Shown piece after piece: positions 15,464 to 23,406 of a DNA stretch of 64,000 nucleotides (its first letter is position 1; every line of letters begins with the position of its first letter). Below the pieces are notes generated by a model. It worked only from the letters and a program-made list of their open reading frames with translations. It ran no database searches and had not been told where the DNA came from. The stretch is from Persephonella sp964519345 (GTDB taxonomy: Bacteria > Aquificota > Aquificia > Aquificales > Hydrogenothermaceae). Both the position numbers and the translations under genes were made by a program. The DNA lies in assembly GCA_964519345.1 (NCBI GenBank), contig CAZFKX010000024.1, forward strand, positions 20,897 through 84,896, written 5' to 3'.

Positions 15464-16792
15464 TTAGGCTTCTATCCCGTACTTTTTGATCATTCTGTAA
15501 ATCTGGGCTCTTGTAATACCAGCCACCTTGGAGGCTTTTGATATATTGCGTCTCGTATAGGTAAGAAGAGTTTCAAGATAGTTTTTTTCAAACTCCTCTT
15601 TAGCTTTTTTAAATGGTTTTAGATCTGAAGAAAAATTGTATCTTTTTGATACATTGATAGGTATATCCTCTATCTGTTCCCCTTCGGTAGTAAGAACAGC
15701 CCTCTCTATTATATTTTCAAGCTCTCTTACATTACCTTTGAATTCATACCTCAAAAGTTTATTTTTTACATTATCAGACAATTTCTTTTGAGGTATCCCG
15801 TATTTAGAGCAGAATCTTTTTATAAAGAATCTGGCAAGGGGAATTATATCTTCTTTCCTTTCTCTTAATGGAGGAATATGAATTGGAATAACATTTATTC
15901 TGTAATAAAGATCTTCTCTAAACTTTCCTTCTTCAACCATTTTTTTAAGATCTCTATTTGTTGCCGTTATAAATCTTACATTTATTTTCTTACTTTTATT
16001 ACTTCCCACAGGTTTTATCTCTTTTTCCTGTAGAACTCTCAAGAGTTTTACCTGTAAATCAATGGGAAGGTCTCCTATCTCATCTAAAAATAGTGTTCCT
16101 CCTTCAGCTTCCTCTATAAGACCTTTTTTATCTGTATTTGCTCCTGTAAAAGCACCCTTTTTATAACCGAATAACTCACTTTCAAGAAGATCAGAAGGAA
16201 TCGCTCCACAGTTTATAGCTACAAAAGGTTTATCTTTTCTTAAGCTGTTATTATGTATAAAGTTTGCAATCATTTCTTTTCCTGTTCCACTTTCTCCTGT
16301 TATTAAAACTGTTGTATCAAACGGAGCTATTTTCTTTGCTGTCTCAAGTATTTTTTTCATCTGAGAACTTTCCGCTACTATCTCCTTGTAAAGCAAAGAC
16401 CTAAGCTCGGTAAGTTCCTTTTTAAGATCTGATAACTCCAGTGCCTGATCTATTATTATCTTAAGTTCCTCAAAATTAATAGGCTTCGTTATATAGTGAA
16501 AAGCTCCTTTTTTCATGGCAAGAACAGCATCTTCAAGACTACCATATGCTGTCATCAGAACAACGGGTGTTTTAATATTCCTTTTTTTTAATAGATCTAT
16601 AAACTCAAGTCCTGAAAGCTCAGGCATAAGCTGATCTAAAAGTATAAGATCAAACTGATATTTTTGAATCCTATCCAGTGCTTCAATAGGTGAAGATTCT
16701 GTAAATATATTGTATCCATAGCTTTTAAGTCTTATTCTCATCAAATCAAGAATATCTCTATCATCATCAATTATAATTATTTTTTTCCCCAT
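15464..16792 (-). CDS. Sigma-54-dependent response regulator (NtrC/AtoC family)
   Basis: 442 residues in three domains. The N-terminal receiver has DDD near residue 8-10 and the acceptor Asp in LILLDQLMPELSG near 54. The AAA+ domain carries Walker A GESGTGKE near 168, the sigma-54 contact loop GAFTGA near 213, and Walker B GGTLFLDEIGDLP near 232. The C-terminal Fis-type helix-turn-helix (NISKASKVAGITRAQIYRMI) is near 415-435. All motifs for sigma-54 activation are intact. It overlaps the upstream DHp-like gene by 16 nt. Its probable target is the adjacent lipoprotein operon, whose sigma-54 promoter and palindromic enhancer lie directly downstream. Confidence 0.95.
   Translation of the reverse strand: MGKKIIIIDDDRDILDLMRIRLKSYGYNIFTESSPIEALDRIQKYQFDLILLDQLMPELSGLEFIDLLKKRNIKTPVVLMTAYGSLEDAVLAMKKGAFHYITKPINFEELKIIIDQALELSDLKKELTELRSLLYKEIVAESSQMKKILETAKKIAPFDTTVLITGESGTGKEMIANFIHNNSLRKDKPFVAINCGAIPSDLLESELFGYKKGAFTGANTDKKGLIEEAEGGTLFLDEIGDLPIDLQVKLLRVLQEKEIKPVGSNKSKKINVRFITATNRDLKKMVEEGKFREDLYYRINVIPIHIPPLRERKEDIIPLARFFIKRFCSKYGIPQKKLSDNVKNKLLRYEFKGNVRELENIIERAVLTTEGEQIEDIPINVSKRYNFSSDLKPFKKAKEEFEKNYLETLLTYTRRNISKASKVAGITRAQIYRMIKKYGIEA
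15637..15653 (-). promoter_or_regulatory. Second TGTATC-N5-GATACA palindrome
   Basis: Same 6-bp arms and 5-bp spacer as 15447-15463, centred 190 bp away inside the 3' end of the activator gene. It may be a second enhancer for the lipoprotein promoter. A chance match in coding sequence is possible. Confidence 0.45.
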
Positions 16793-17253
16793 GACAGGAC
16801 TATCTCATCCTCTGTTATATCTATCTGTAGTTTACTAAATAAAATAGCCTTTTTTAAAAAATCAACAAAAAATTGTTCTATCTGATTCTCAGGCTTAAAT
16901 TTACCCTGAAATATTATCTTATCTTTAACTGGCTCCACAATAAGGGCAGGATTCTTGTTTAATATCTTAATTATGTTGAAAACGTACTCCATAATTTTTG
17001 GATCTCCAAACAGTGTTATATTCTCAATTACAACCTTCTTTTTTTTTGGAGTATAACCATTTTTTTCTATCCTCTCAATGAGAGAAAAACAGTCAAAGAA
17101 AAGTTTTAACACCTTGGTATTGTTCAGTATTATCTCTGAAATAAGTTTTATTTCATCAGGCGATAAAGCTTCAGAATCCTGTAAGAGCTGGGCTGAAGCT
17201 TCCATCTTAAATATAAAAGAGTTTAGATCATGTTTATATTTTCCAAGTTCCAT
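16777..17253 (-). CDS. Small DHp-like protein, possible phosphotransfer partner of the sigma-54 regulator
   Basis: 158 residues, soluble, no signal peptide. The N-terminus (KHDLNSFIFKMEASAQLLQ) resembles the H-box helix of histidine kinases, with His8 as a possible phosphorylation site, and is followed by a second helix (about residues 30-65) as in a dimerisation hairpin. The C-terminal half (about 75-158) has the size of a reduced ATPase-like domain, but no N, G1 or G2 box is visible, so it cannot be an ordinary kinase. It starts 8 nt after purT and overlaps the NtrC-type gene by 16 nt, so it may work with that regulator like ChpT or a degenerate kinase. No confident family assignment. Confidence 0.55.
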   Translation of the reverse strand: MELGKYKHDLNSFIFKMEASAQLLQDSEALSPDEIKLISEIILNNTKVLKLFFDCFSLIERIEKNGYTPKKKKVVIENITLFGDPKIMEYVFNIIKILNKNPALIVEPVKDKIIFQGKFKPENQIEQFFVDFLKKAILFSKLQIDITEDEIVLSWGKK

Positions 17254-17261
17254 AAAAACCC

Positions 17262-18440
17262 CTAAATGATCACTTTAATATTCTGTACTGCTTCTTTTAC
17301 TCTTCTTCTTGCTTCTCCTGTATCTCTCCCTGTTGCAAGAACCACACCCATCCTTCTTTTCGGTCTTGTTGTAGGTTTTCCAAATATTCTTACCTTTGTA
17401 TCAGGAATAGATAATGCTCTCTCAATGCCTTCATAAATAGGTGCCACACCCCAGTCTGGTGCATGGAAGCAGTAAGAGGCTGATGGTGATATTAGCTTTA
17501 TATCTATAGGAAGCCCAAGAATAGCTCTTAGATGTATCTCAAATTCTGACATGTTTTGAGATACAAGGGTGACCATTCCCGTATCGTGAGGACGAGGAGA
17601 TATCTCGTTGAACCATACCTGATCTCCTTTTACAAAAAGCTCGCATCCAAAAATACCGTACCCGCCAAGAGCATCTGTTATTTTCGTTGCCATCTCTTTT
17701 GCTTTCTCAATAGCCTTTTGGCTCATTGATTGAGGCTGCCAGCTTTCATGATAATCTCCATCAATCTGAATATGACCTATAGGTTCGCAAAATAGAGTTC
17801 CTTGATTCTTTGTCCTTACAGTCAGGAGTGTTACCTCAAAATCAAAATCTATAAACTCTTCAATTATTACTTCACCTCCCTTACCCCTTGCATTTTCCTG
17901 TGCATAGTACCATGCTTTATCTATATCCTTTTTATCCCTTACTATGCTCTGACCCTTACCTGAAGAACTCATTACAGGTTTAACAACGACAGGCAAACCT
18001 ATATCATCTACAGCTTTCCTGTATGTATCTATATCAGAAGCAAATCTGTAAGCTGAAGTTTCTAAACCAACCTCCTCAGCAGCAAGCTTTCTTATCCCTA
18101 TTCTGTTCATAGTATATTTTACAGCTTTTGCTGATGGAACAACAGTAAAACCTTCTTTTTCAAGCTCAAGTAAAACATCTGTATCTATAGCCTCTATTTC
18201 AGGAACGATAAAATCAGGCTTTTCTCTGTAAACCAAATTTCTTATCTGATCTGGGTTTTTCATATCTATAACATAATACCTGTGAGCAACCTGCTGTGCA
18301 GGTGCAAACTGATAGCTGTCAACAGCGATCACCTCAACACCAAGTCTCATAGCCTCAATAACAAACTCCTTCCCAAGCTCTCCACTACCTAAGAGAAGAA
18401 TTTTAGTGCTATTGTGAGATAAAGGTGTGCCTATTCTCAT
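17262..18440 (-). CDS. purT: Formate-dependent GAR transformylase PurT
   Basis: 392-residue ATP-grasp enzyme that forms formyl-GAR from formate, ATP and GAR in purine synthesis. N-terminal LLLGSGELGKEF (about residue 15-26), the ATP-grasp core with VVKPVMSSSGKGQS near 150 and IEEFIDFDFEVTLLT near 190, and FGCELFVKGDQVWFNEISPRPHD (split: FGCELFV, WFNEISPRPHDTG) near 262-285 are all as expected. Length is typical. It is followed by the DHp-like protein and the NtrC-type regulator, with which it may share a transcript despite the unrelated role. Confidence 0.96.
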   Translation of the reverse strand: MRIGTPLSHNSTKILLLGSGELGKEFVIEAMRLGVEVIAVDSYQFAPAQQVAHRYYVIDMKNPDQIRNLVYREKPDFIVPEIEAIDTDVLLELEKEGFTVVPSAKAVKYTMNRIGIRKLAAEEVGLETSAYRFASDIDTYRKAVDDIGLPVVVKPVMSSSGKGQSIVRDKKDIDKAWYYAQENARGKGGEVIIEEFIDFDFEVTLLTVRTKNQGTLFCEPIGHIQIDGDYHESWQPQSMSQKAIEKAKEMATKITDALGGYGIFGCELFVKGDQVWFNEISPRPHDTGMVTLVSQNMSEFEIHLRAILGLPIDIKLISPSASYCFHAPDWGVAPIYEGIERALSIPDTKVRIFGKPTTRPKRRMGVVLATGRDTGEARRRVKEAVQNIKVII

Positions 18441-18460
18441 TTTTTTCCCTCTTCACTATA

Positions 18461-18480
18461 ATAATCTTTAAAAAGATTAT
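18461..18480. repeat. 20-bp perfect palindrome between purT and the dksA-like gene
   Basis: ATAATCTTT-AA-AAAGATTAT has 9-bp arms in the divergent intergenic region, 21 bp upstream of the purT start. It contains TATAAT-like sequence in both directions. It may be an operator or overlapping -10 elements. Confidence 0.4.
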
Positions 18481-18492
18481 AACAGAGAAAAT

Positions 18493-18522
18493 TTGAAGTA
18501 ACGACTATCGCTGTGATATTAT
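18493..18522 (+). promoter_or_regulatory. Candidate sigma-70 promoter of the dksA-like gene
   Basis: TTGAAG (18493-18498), 18-bp spacer, TATTAT (18517-18522), about 54 bp before the chosen start codon. Confidence 0.4.
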
Positions 18523-18575
18523 TTAAACCGTATATAAAAGCACTGTTTGTGTTTTATTTCGGAGGTTTTACAGTT

Positions 18576-19019
18576 ATGAATAAGGAAAAGATGGAGATTT
18601 TCAGAAAACTTCTTCTTGAGAAGAAAAAACAGATACTTGATAGATATTTTAAACAGGAAGAAACAATGAAAAAGCTAACGGATGAGGGTCTTACAATTCC
18701 TGAAGATCTTGAGGACTACGCAAGAATAGATTACACAGAAACAGTTCTTGGGGAACTTGAAGATATAGAGATTGAAATAGTAAGAAAGATAGATGATGCT
18801 GTACAGTTGATGAGAGAAGGAAGATACGGTATATGTGAGGTTTGTGGTAAAGAGATTGAGGAAGATAGGCTGAAGACGATTCCCTGGACAAATCTATGTA
18901 AAGAGCATGCTCAAGAGGCAGAAAAAAATCTTGATTTCACAGATAGAAGATACGCTGAATACTTCAACAATATTACTCCTAAGGAACCTCCTTCTTCACC
19001 AGAAGAACACGAACTTTGA
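18576..19019 (+). CDS. TraR/DksA-family zinc-finger protein
   Basis: 147 residues from the ATG at 18576, which follows GGAGG at 10-nt spacing; the longer frame from 18513 has no ribosome binding site and a hydrophobic, atypical N-terminus. The N-terminal half is a coiled coil (residues about 1-85), and the C-terminus has a zinc finger with CEVCGKEI near 89 and LCKEH near 109, that is three Cys and one His instead of the classic four Cys. Family members bind the RNA polymerase secondary channel and act with ppGpp. The 3' end is within 11 nt of the gatA start, so the two are probably cotranscribed. Confidence 0.85.
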   Translation: MNKEKMEIFRKLLLEKKKQILDRYFKQEETMKKLTDEGLTIPEDLEDYARIDYTETVLGELEDIEIEIVRKIDDAVQLMREGRYGICEVCGKEIEEDRLKTIPWTNLCKEHAQEAEKNLDFTDRRYAEYFNNITPKEPPSSPEEHEL

Positions 19020-19030
19020 GAGGTAACGTA

Positions 19031-20488
19031 ATGGAACTCTGGAAAATGTCTATAAAAGAATTAAAAGAACTTATCGATAAAAAGGAAGTAAAACCATCTG
19101 AGATTATAAAAAGTTTTGCAGAGAGAACGAAAACTGTAGAGCCTCTTATAAGGAGTTATGTTACAGATCTTACGGATATAGCTGTTGAAAAGGCGGAAGA
19201 ATTAGATAATGAGATATATAAAATGTCCTCTATACCAGAGCTTTTTGGAATCCCAATAGCCATTAAAGACAATATATCAACAAAAGACATAAGAACTACA
19301 TGTTCTTCAAAGATTCTTGAAAATTACATTCCTCCTTTTGATGCAACCGTTATAAAAAAACTTAAAGAAAAAGGATATATTATCACAGGTAAAACAAACC
19401 TTGATGAGTTTGCCATGGGTTCCTCTACAGAAAATTCAGCTTTTTTTGTAACAAAAAATCCATGGGATTTAGATAGAGTGCCGGGAGGGTCATCGGGAGG
19501 TTCAGCAGCAGCAGTGTCGGCGGGATTGGTTCCTGCCGCACTTGGATCTGATACAGGAGGATCGATAAGACAGCCTGCGGCATTTTGTGGTGTTATTGGT
19601 CTGAAGCCAACCTACGGAAGGGTTTCCCGTTATGGACTTGTTGCATTTGCTTCTTCCCTTGATCAGATCGGAACATTCACAAGAACCGTTGAGGATACAG
19701 CAATTCTTCTAAACATAATTTCAGGTAAAGATCCGAAAGACTCAACATCATCAGATAAAAATGTTCCAGATTTTACCCAGTTCCTAAACCGCAGTATAAA
19801 AGGAATAAAAATAGGCATCCCTGAAGAATTTTTTATAGAAGGACTTGATCCTAAGATAAAAAATATGATTATGGAATCTGCTAAGATATTTGAAAGGGAA
19901 GGAGCAGAGCTTATCAGTGTATCTATGCCTACAACAAAGTATGCTATAGAAGCCTATTATATAATAGCTCCTTCCGAAGCTTCATCTAATCTTGCGAGAT
20001 ATGATGGTGTAAGGTATGGATTCAGAGCTTCCGAATATACAGATCTTGAGGATATGTACTCAAAAACAAGGGATGAGGGTTTTGGAGCAGAAGTAAAAAG
20101 AAGAATAATGCTTGGCACATACTCCTTATCATCAGGATATTATGACGCGTACTATCTCAAAGCTCAGAAAGTAAGAACCCTTATATACAGAGACTTTATG
20201 AATGCTTTTAAAAAGGTTGACATACTGCTTACACCTACAACGCCTGACACAGCTTTTAGAATAGGAGAAAAGATTAATGATCCCTTACAGATGTATCTAT
20301 CAGACATATTTACAGTTTCAGTCAATATGGCCGGTTTGCCTGGTATAAGCTTACCCTGCGGTTTTAAAGACAATCTTCCTGTTGGTTTACAGATAATAGG
20401 GAAACCTTTTGATGAAGGAACAATCATACAGGTGGCTGATGTATTTACAAAATTTAAAGATTTCTCTAAGAGTTTTCCTGAGCTTTAA
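19031..20488 (+). CDS. gatA: Asp-tRNA(Asn)/Glu-tRNA(Gln) amidotransferase subunit A
   Basis: 485 residues from the ATG at 19031 (GAGAGG 7 nt upstream; an in-frame TTG at 19016 lacks a site). It hydrolyses glutamine and channels ammonia to misacylated Glu-tRNA(Gln) or Asp-tRNA(Asn) with GatB and GatC. The amidase signature is complete: Lys in IAIKDNI near residue 75-80, the GGSSGGSAAAV loop near 150, and the catalytic Ser in GSDTGGSIRQPAA near 172-175. The gene is not clustered with gatB or gatC here. It is convergent with the chemotaxis receptor gene, overlapping by 23 nt. Confidence 0.96.
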   Translation: MELWKMSIKELKELIDKKEVKPSEIIKSFAERTKTVEPLIRSYVTDLTDIAVEKAEELDNEIYKMSSIPELFGIPIAIKDNISTKDIRTTCSSKILENYIPPFDATVIKKLKEKGYIITGKTNLDEFAMGSSTENSAFFVTKNPWDLDRVPGGSSGGSAAAVSAGLVPAALGSDTGGSIRQPAAFCGVIGLKPTYGRVSRYGLVAFASSLDQIGTFTRTVEDTAILLNIISGKDPKDSTSSDKNVPDFTQFLNRSIKGIKIGIPEEFFIEGLDPKIKNMIMESAKIFEREGAELISVSMPTTKYAIEAYYIIAPSEASSNLARYDGVRYGFRASEYTDLEDMYSKTRDEGFGAEVKRRIMLGTYSLSSGYYDAYYLKAQKVRTLIYRDFMNAFKKVDILLTPTTPDTAFRIGEKINDPLQMYLSDIFTVSVNMAGLPGISLPCGFKDNLPVGLQIIGKPFDEGTIIQVADVFTKFKDFSKSFPEL

Positions 20489-22118
20489 ACTTTTCAACCT
20501 CATGTTTTACCCTGTCTGCTATCTGTGATAGATGCAGCATATGATCTGCAACATCTTTGTTTTTAGTGGTGTTTTGTTCAGATATGCGAGTTATGTTTTC
20601 AATGCTTTTTCTCATATCTATTATTGATTCTGTCTGCTTCTGTATAGCCGACGCCACCTCATCCATAAGCTGTGCCATCTCATTATATGTTACTGACATC
20701 TCTTTATATCCTGAATGTGTTTTTTCAAGAATCTGGGATGTTGTGTTAATTGTTGTGAGTATCTGATTTACCATTATCTGTATGTTCTTAGCAAGGTTTG
20801 ATGTATCTTCAGCAAGTTTTCTAACTTCATCAGCAACAACAGCAAATCCTTTTCCATGTTCTCCTGCTCTTGCTGCTTCTATAGCTGCATTTAAAGCAAG
20901 AAGATTTGTCTGATCTGCTATAGATATTATACTTTTTGTAACAGAATGTATATTTTTCCCTGCTTCAGTAAGATTTTCCATTGCTCTTTCCATTTCTGAA
21001 AGATCTTTTTCCCCTGAAATTATGTCAGACTGAACCTGTCTGCTCATATCTTGAGCATTTTCCGTATTTTCAGATATCTTTTTAATACTTTCAGAAATAT
21101 GATCTATAGAGTCATTTATATTTCTAATATTTATATTCTGAGATTCCATATTTTCAGATACTGCTTTAATTTCATCAGCAAGTATCTTTAGACTATCAAC
21201 TATTTGATTGAAACCTTTTATTGTTATGGACAGTGTTCTTGAAAGTGCGTCTATACTCTTGTTTATATTATCTTTGAGAGATTTAAACTCCCCTTCCATC
21301 TCTTTTTTTATCCTTACAGTAAGGTCAGCAGACGCAAGCCCATCCATCACTTTTTTTATCTCACTAAAATTCTGATGAAGTTCTTCCATAAATCTGTTAA
21401 ATTCTCTTACTGTATCTCCTGCTTCATCTTTTAGGTCAGTATCTATTCTTGAAGAAAAGTCTCCATGAATAGCCTTTTCCATAACCTTTTTCAGTTTCTC
21501 AAAAAGATTTACGTATTTTCCAACAAATAGGGACATATAAACTCCAGAAAGAATAAGAACTAAAACTGAAGCCAATATAAGCATGATCAAAGTTTTAAAA
21601 GCCATGATTTTAGACTCTGTAATATCAAGTTCAATGCTTACAGCACCAAGAACATCTCCTTCTCTAACATTATGACAATCAAGACAGTTTATACTTCCTT
21701 TTGATGTCGCTATATAAGGAATTGTTATTCTAAAAAATGTTCCCTCCTGTGTATCCATTATCTTTTTTTGGATCTTTCCCGTATGTATAGCCTTTTTATC
21801 AAGATCATCTCTTGGTTCTTCTGAACTGTTTCCATTTCCAAACTGTTTGTTAACAGCTTCTCCTCTCACTACCCAGATATTGCTTATCTCTTTTATATTC
21901 TTAATCTGTTTTAAAAAATAATCTCTCTGGTCAATAGTTCCTGTAAGCATCTGTGCAGTAAGACCATCCCTCACAAGTTCAGCAACAATTCTACTTGTAT
22001 CTTCAGCGGTTTTTAGACCATATTTTCTAAATGAAAAAGTTGATATAACAGCTATAAAAATTACAAGTATAAATAAAGTCAGAGATAGTTTTATTATAAA
22101 TTTTTTTCTTAAGGACAA
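20466..22118 (-). CDS. Methyl-accepting chemotaxis protein with a periplasmic c-type heme site
   Basis: 550 residues from a TTG at 22118 (GAGGGG upstream). The first membrane segment is near residues 9-29, the second near 172-195. The periplasmic domain between them contains a c-type heme motif, CLDCH at residues 145-149 (bases 21672-21686), directly before a GAVSIEL strand, as in the heme-PAS sensor domains of Geobacter receptors. HAMP-like segments follow at about 197-300. The cytoplasmic signalling hairpin has the canonical DQTNLLALNAAIEAARAGE and GFAVVADEVRKLAE motifs near 410-450. It is probably a redox or gas (NO, CO, O2) sensor for taxis. No che genes are in the window. Confidence 0.92.
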   Translation of the reverse strand: MSLRKKFIIKLSLTLFILVIFIAVISTFSFRKYGLKTAEDTSRIVAELVRDGLTAQMLTGTIDQRDYFLKQIKNIKEISNIWVVRGEAVNKQFGNGNSSEEPRDDLDKKAIHTGKIQKKIMDTQEGTFFRITIPYIATSKGSINCLDCHNVREGDVLGAVSIELDITESKIMAFKTLIMLILASVLVLILSGVYMSLFVGKYVNLFEKLKKVMEKAIHGDFSSRIDTDLKDEAGDTVREFNRFMEELHQNFSEIKKVMDGLASADLTVRIKKEMEGEFKSLKDNINKSIDALSRTLSITIKGFNQIVDSLKILADEIKAVSENMESQNINIRNINDSIDHISESIKKISENTENAQDMSRQVQSDIISGEKDLSEMERAMENLTEAGKNIHSVTKSIISIADQTNLLALNAAIEAARAGEHGKGFAVVADEVRKLAEDTSNLAKNIQIMVNQILTTINTTSQILEKTHSGYKEMSVTYNEMAQLMDEVASAIQKQTESIIDMRKSIENITRISEQNTTKNKDVADHMLHLSQIADRVKHEVEKFKAQENS

Positions 22119-22138
22119 CTCATCCCCTCAAAGTTATT

Positions 22139-22154
22139 AATCTATAAATAGATT
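22139..22154. repeat. Inverted repeat upstream of the chemotaxis receptor gene
   Basis: AATCTAT-AA-ATAGATT sits in the 58-bp gap between the permease stop and the receptor start. No T-run follows on the minus strand, so an operator is as likely as a weak terminator. Confidence 0.3.
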
Positions 22155-22176
22155 TTCGGCTGTTTTAAACAAATAT

Positions 22177-23406
22177 TTATGTTCTTCTCAGAGCAGAAAC
22201 AGGGTTAATACTTGATGCCTTTAATGCTGGATACATTCCTGCAGATATTCCTATTGAGATAGAAGAAAAAAATGTAAAAATTAGATAATGATACATAAGT
22301 ATGTAAGGTATCTTTATTAGGTAAGATATTCCCAAGGAAATGGTTATACCTATTAAAATGCCAAGAATTGATCCTGTAAATGATATAAATCCCGATTCTG
22401 TTAGAAACTGTATTATTATGTCCCTTTTAGTAGCCCCAACAGCTCTTCTGATTCCTATTTCTTCAATTCTCTCATTTACTATAAGAATCATAATTGATAG
22501 GATACCTATGCCTCCTATTATGAATGATACTGCAGCAGATATATAACCTAACACTGTAAATATCCTTATCGCTTCATTCTGCATACGTAAAATATCGTCT
22601 GCTGTCAAAACTGTAAAATCGTTTCTCTCTCCAGGTTTGATATGATGAAGTTTTCTCAAAAGAGAGGTTATCTGTCTCTTAACAAAAGGTATATTTTCCT
22701 GTCTATCGACCTCAATATATATCGTGTTTATATAATCTACATTTGCAAGTCTTCTCATGGCTGTTTTTAACGGTGTGTAGATAAGTAGATCCTGATCTAC
22801 ACCTGCAAGATCAACCCCCTTTTCCTCAAGTACGCCTATAACTTTACATGGAACTCTGAAGATCAGAATAGTTTTTCCAACAGGATCCTCATTCCCAAAG
22901 AACTTTTCAGCTATCTTGCTGCCTAAGACTACCACTTTAGCTGCTGAAAGCTCCTCATTCTGAGAAAAAAATCTTCCTCTTTTTAAAACAAGATTTCTGT
23001 ATTGAAGGTACTCTAACTTTGTTCCTACTATTGTAGTAAAAACAGTTATATTTTTTCTTCTTACAGGATAATCAATCATATAGGCAGGTATAGCTTTTTT
23101 TATGTACGGAATCTGGTGTTTTATTATCTGAACTTCTCTTAGCTTCAGTGTTGTTGATGTTGTTATTGCCCTCTGCCTTCCTCTTCTAACAAAAACCTTA
23201 CCGGACTTTACAATAACAGGATTTTTACCAAACTTTTCTATTTCTAATCTATTTTTCTCCTTCATGCCTTCAGAAACAGATACCATAGTTATCAGAGCAA
23301 AAGCTCCAAATGCAATTCCAAGAATAGAAAGTGCTGATCTAAGTTTATGTTCCTTAGATATTCTCAGTATAACCTTTACACCATTTATAAATTTTCTCAA
23401 TATCAA
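22177..23406 (-). CDS. MacB/FtsX-type ABC transporter permease
   Basis: 409 residues with the MacB topology. One membrane segment lies near residues 22-44, a large periplasmic MacB-core domain spans about 45-275, and three C-terminal membrane segments lie near 285-310, 335-360 and 375-395. The cytoplasmic ERIEEIGIRRAVGATKRDI loop near 320 is the FtsX-superfamily signature that contacts the ATPase. It overlaps the upstream paralogue by 4 nt. No ABC ATPase gene is next to either permease, so the partner must be encoded elsewhere. Such pairs act in lipoprotein release, macrolide or peptide export, or mechanotransmission. Confidence 0.9.
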   Translation of the reverse strand: MILRKFINGVKVILRISKEHKLRSALSILGIAFGAFALITMVSVSEGMKEKNRLEIEKFGKNPVIVKSGKVFVRRGRQRAITTSTTLKLREVQIIKHQIPYIKKAIPAYMIDYPVRRKNITVFTTIVGTKLEYLQYRNLVLKRGRFFSQNEELSAAKVVVLGSKIAEKFFGNEDPVGKTILIFRVPCKVIGVLEEKGVDLAGVDQDLLIYTPLKTAMRRLANVDYINTIYIEVDRQENIPFVKRQITSLLRKLHHIKPGERNDFTVLTADDILRMQNEAIRIFTVLGYISAAVSFIIGGIGILSIMILIVNERIEEIGIRRAVGATKRDIIIQFLTESGFISFTGSILGILIGITISLGISYLIKIPYILMYHYLIFTFFSSISIGISAGMYPALKASSINPVSALRRT

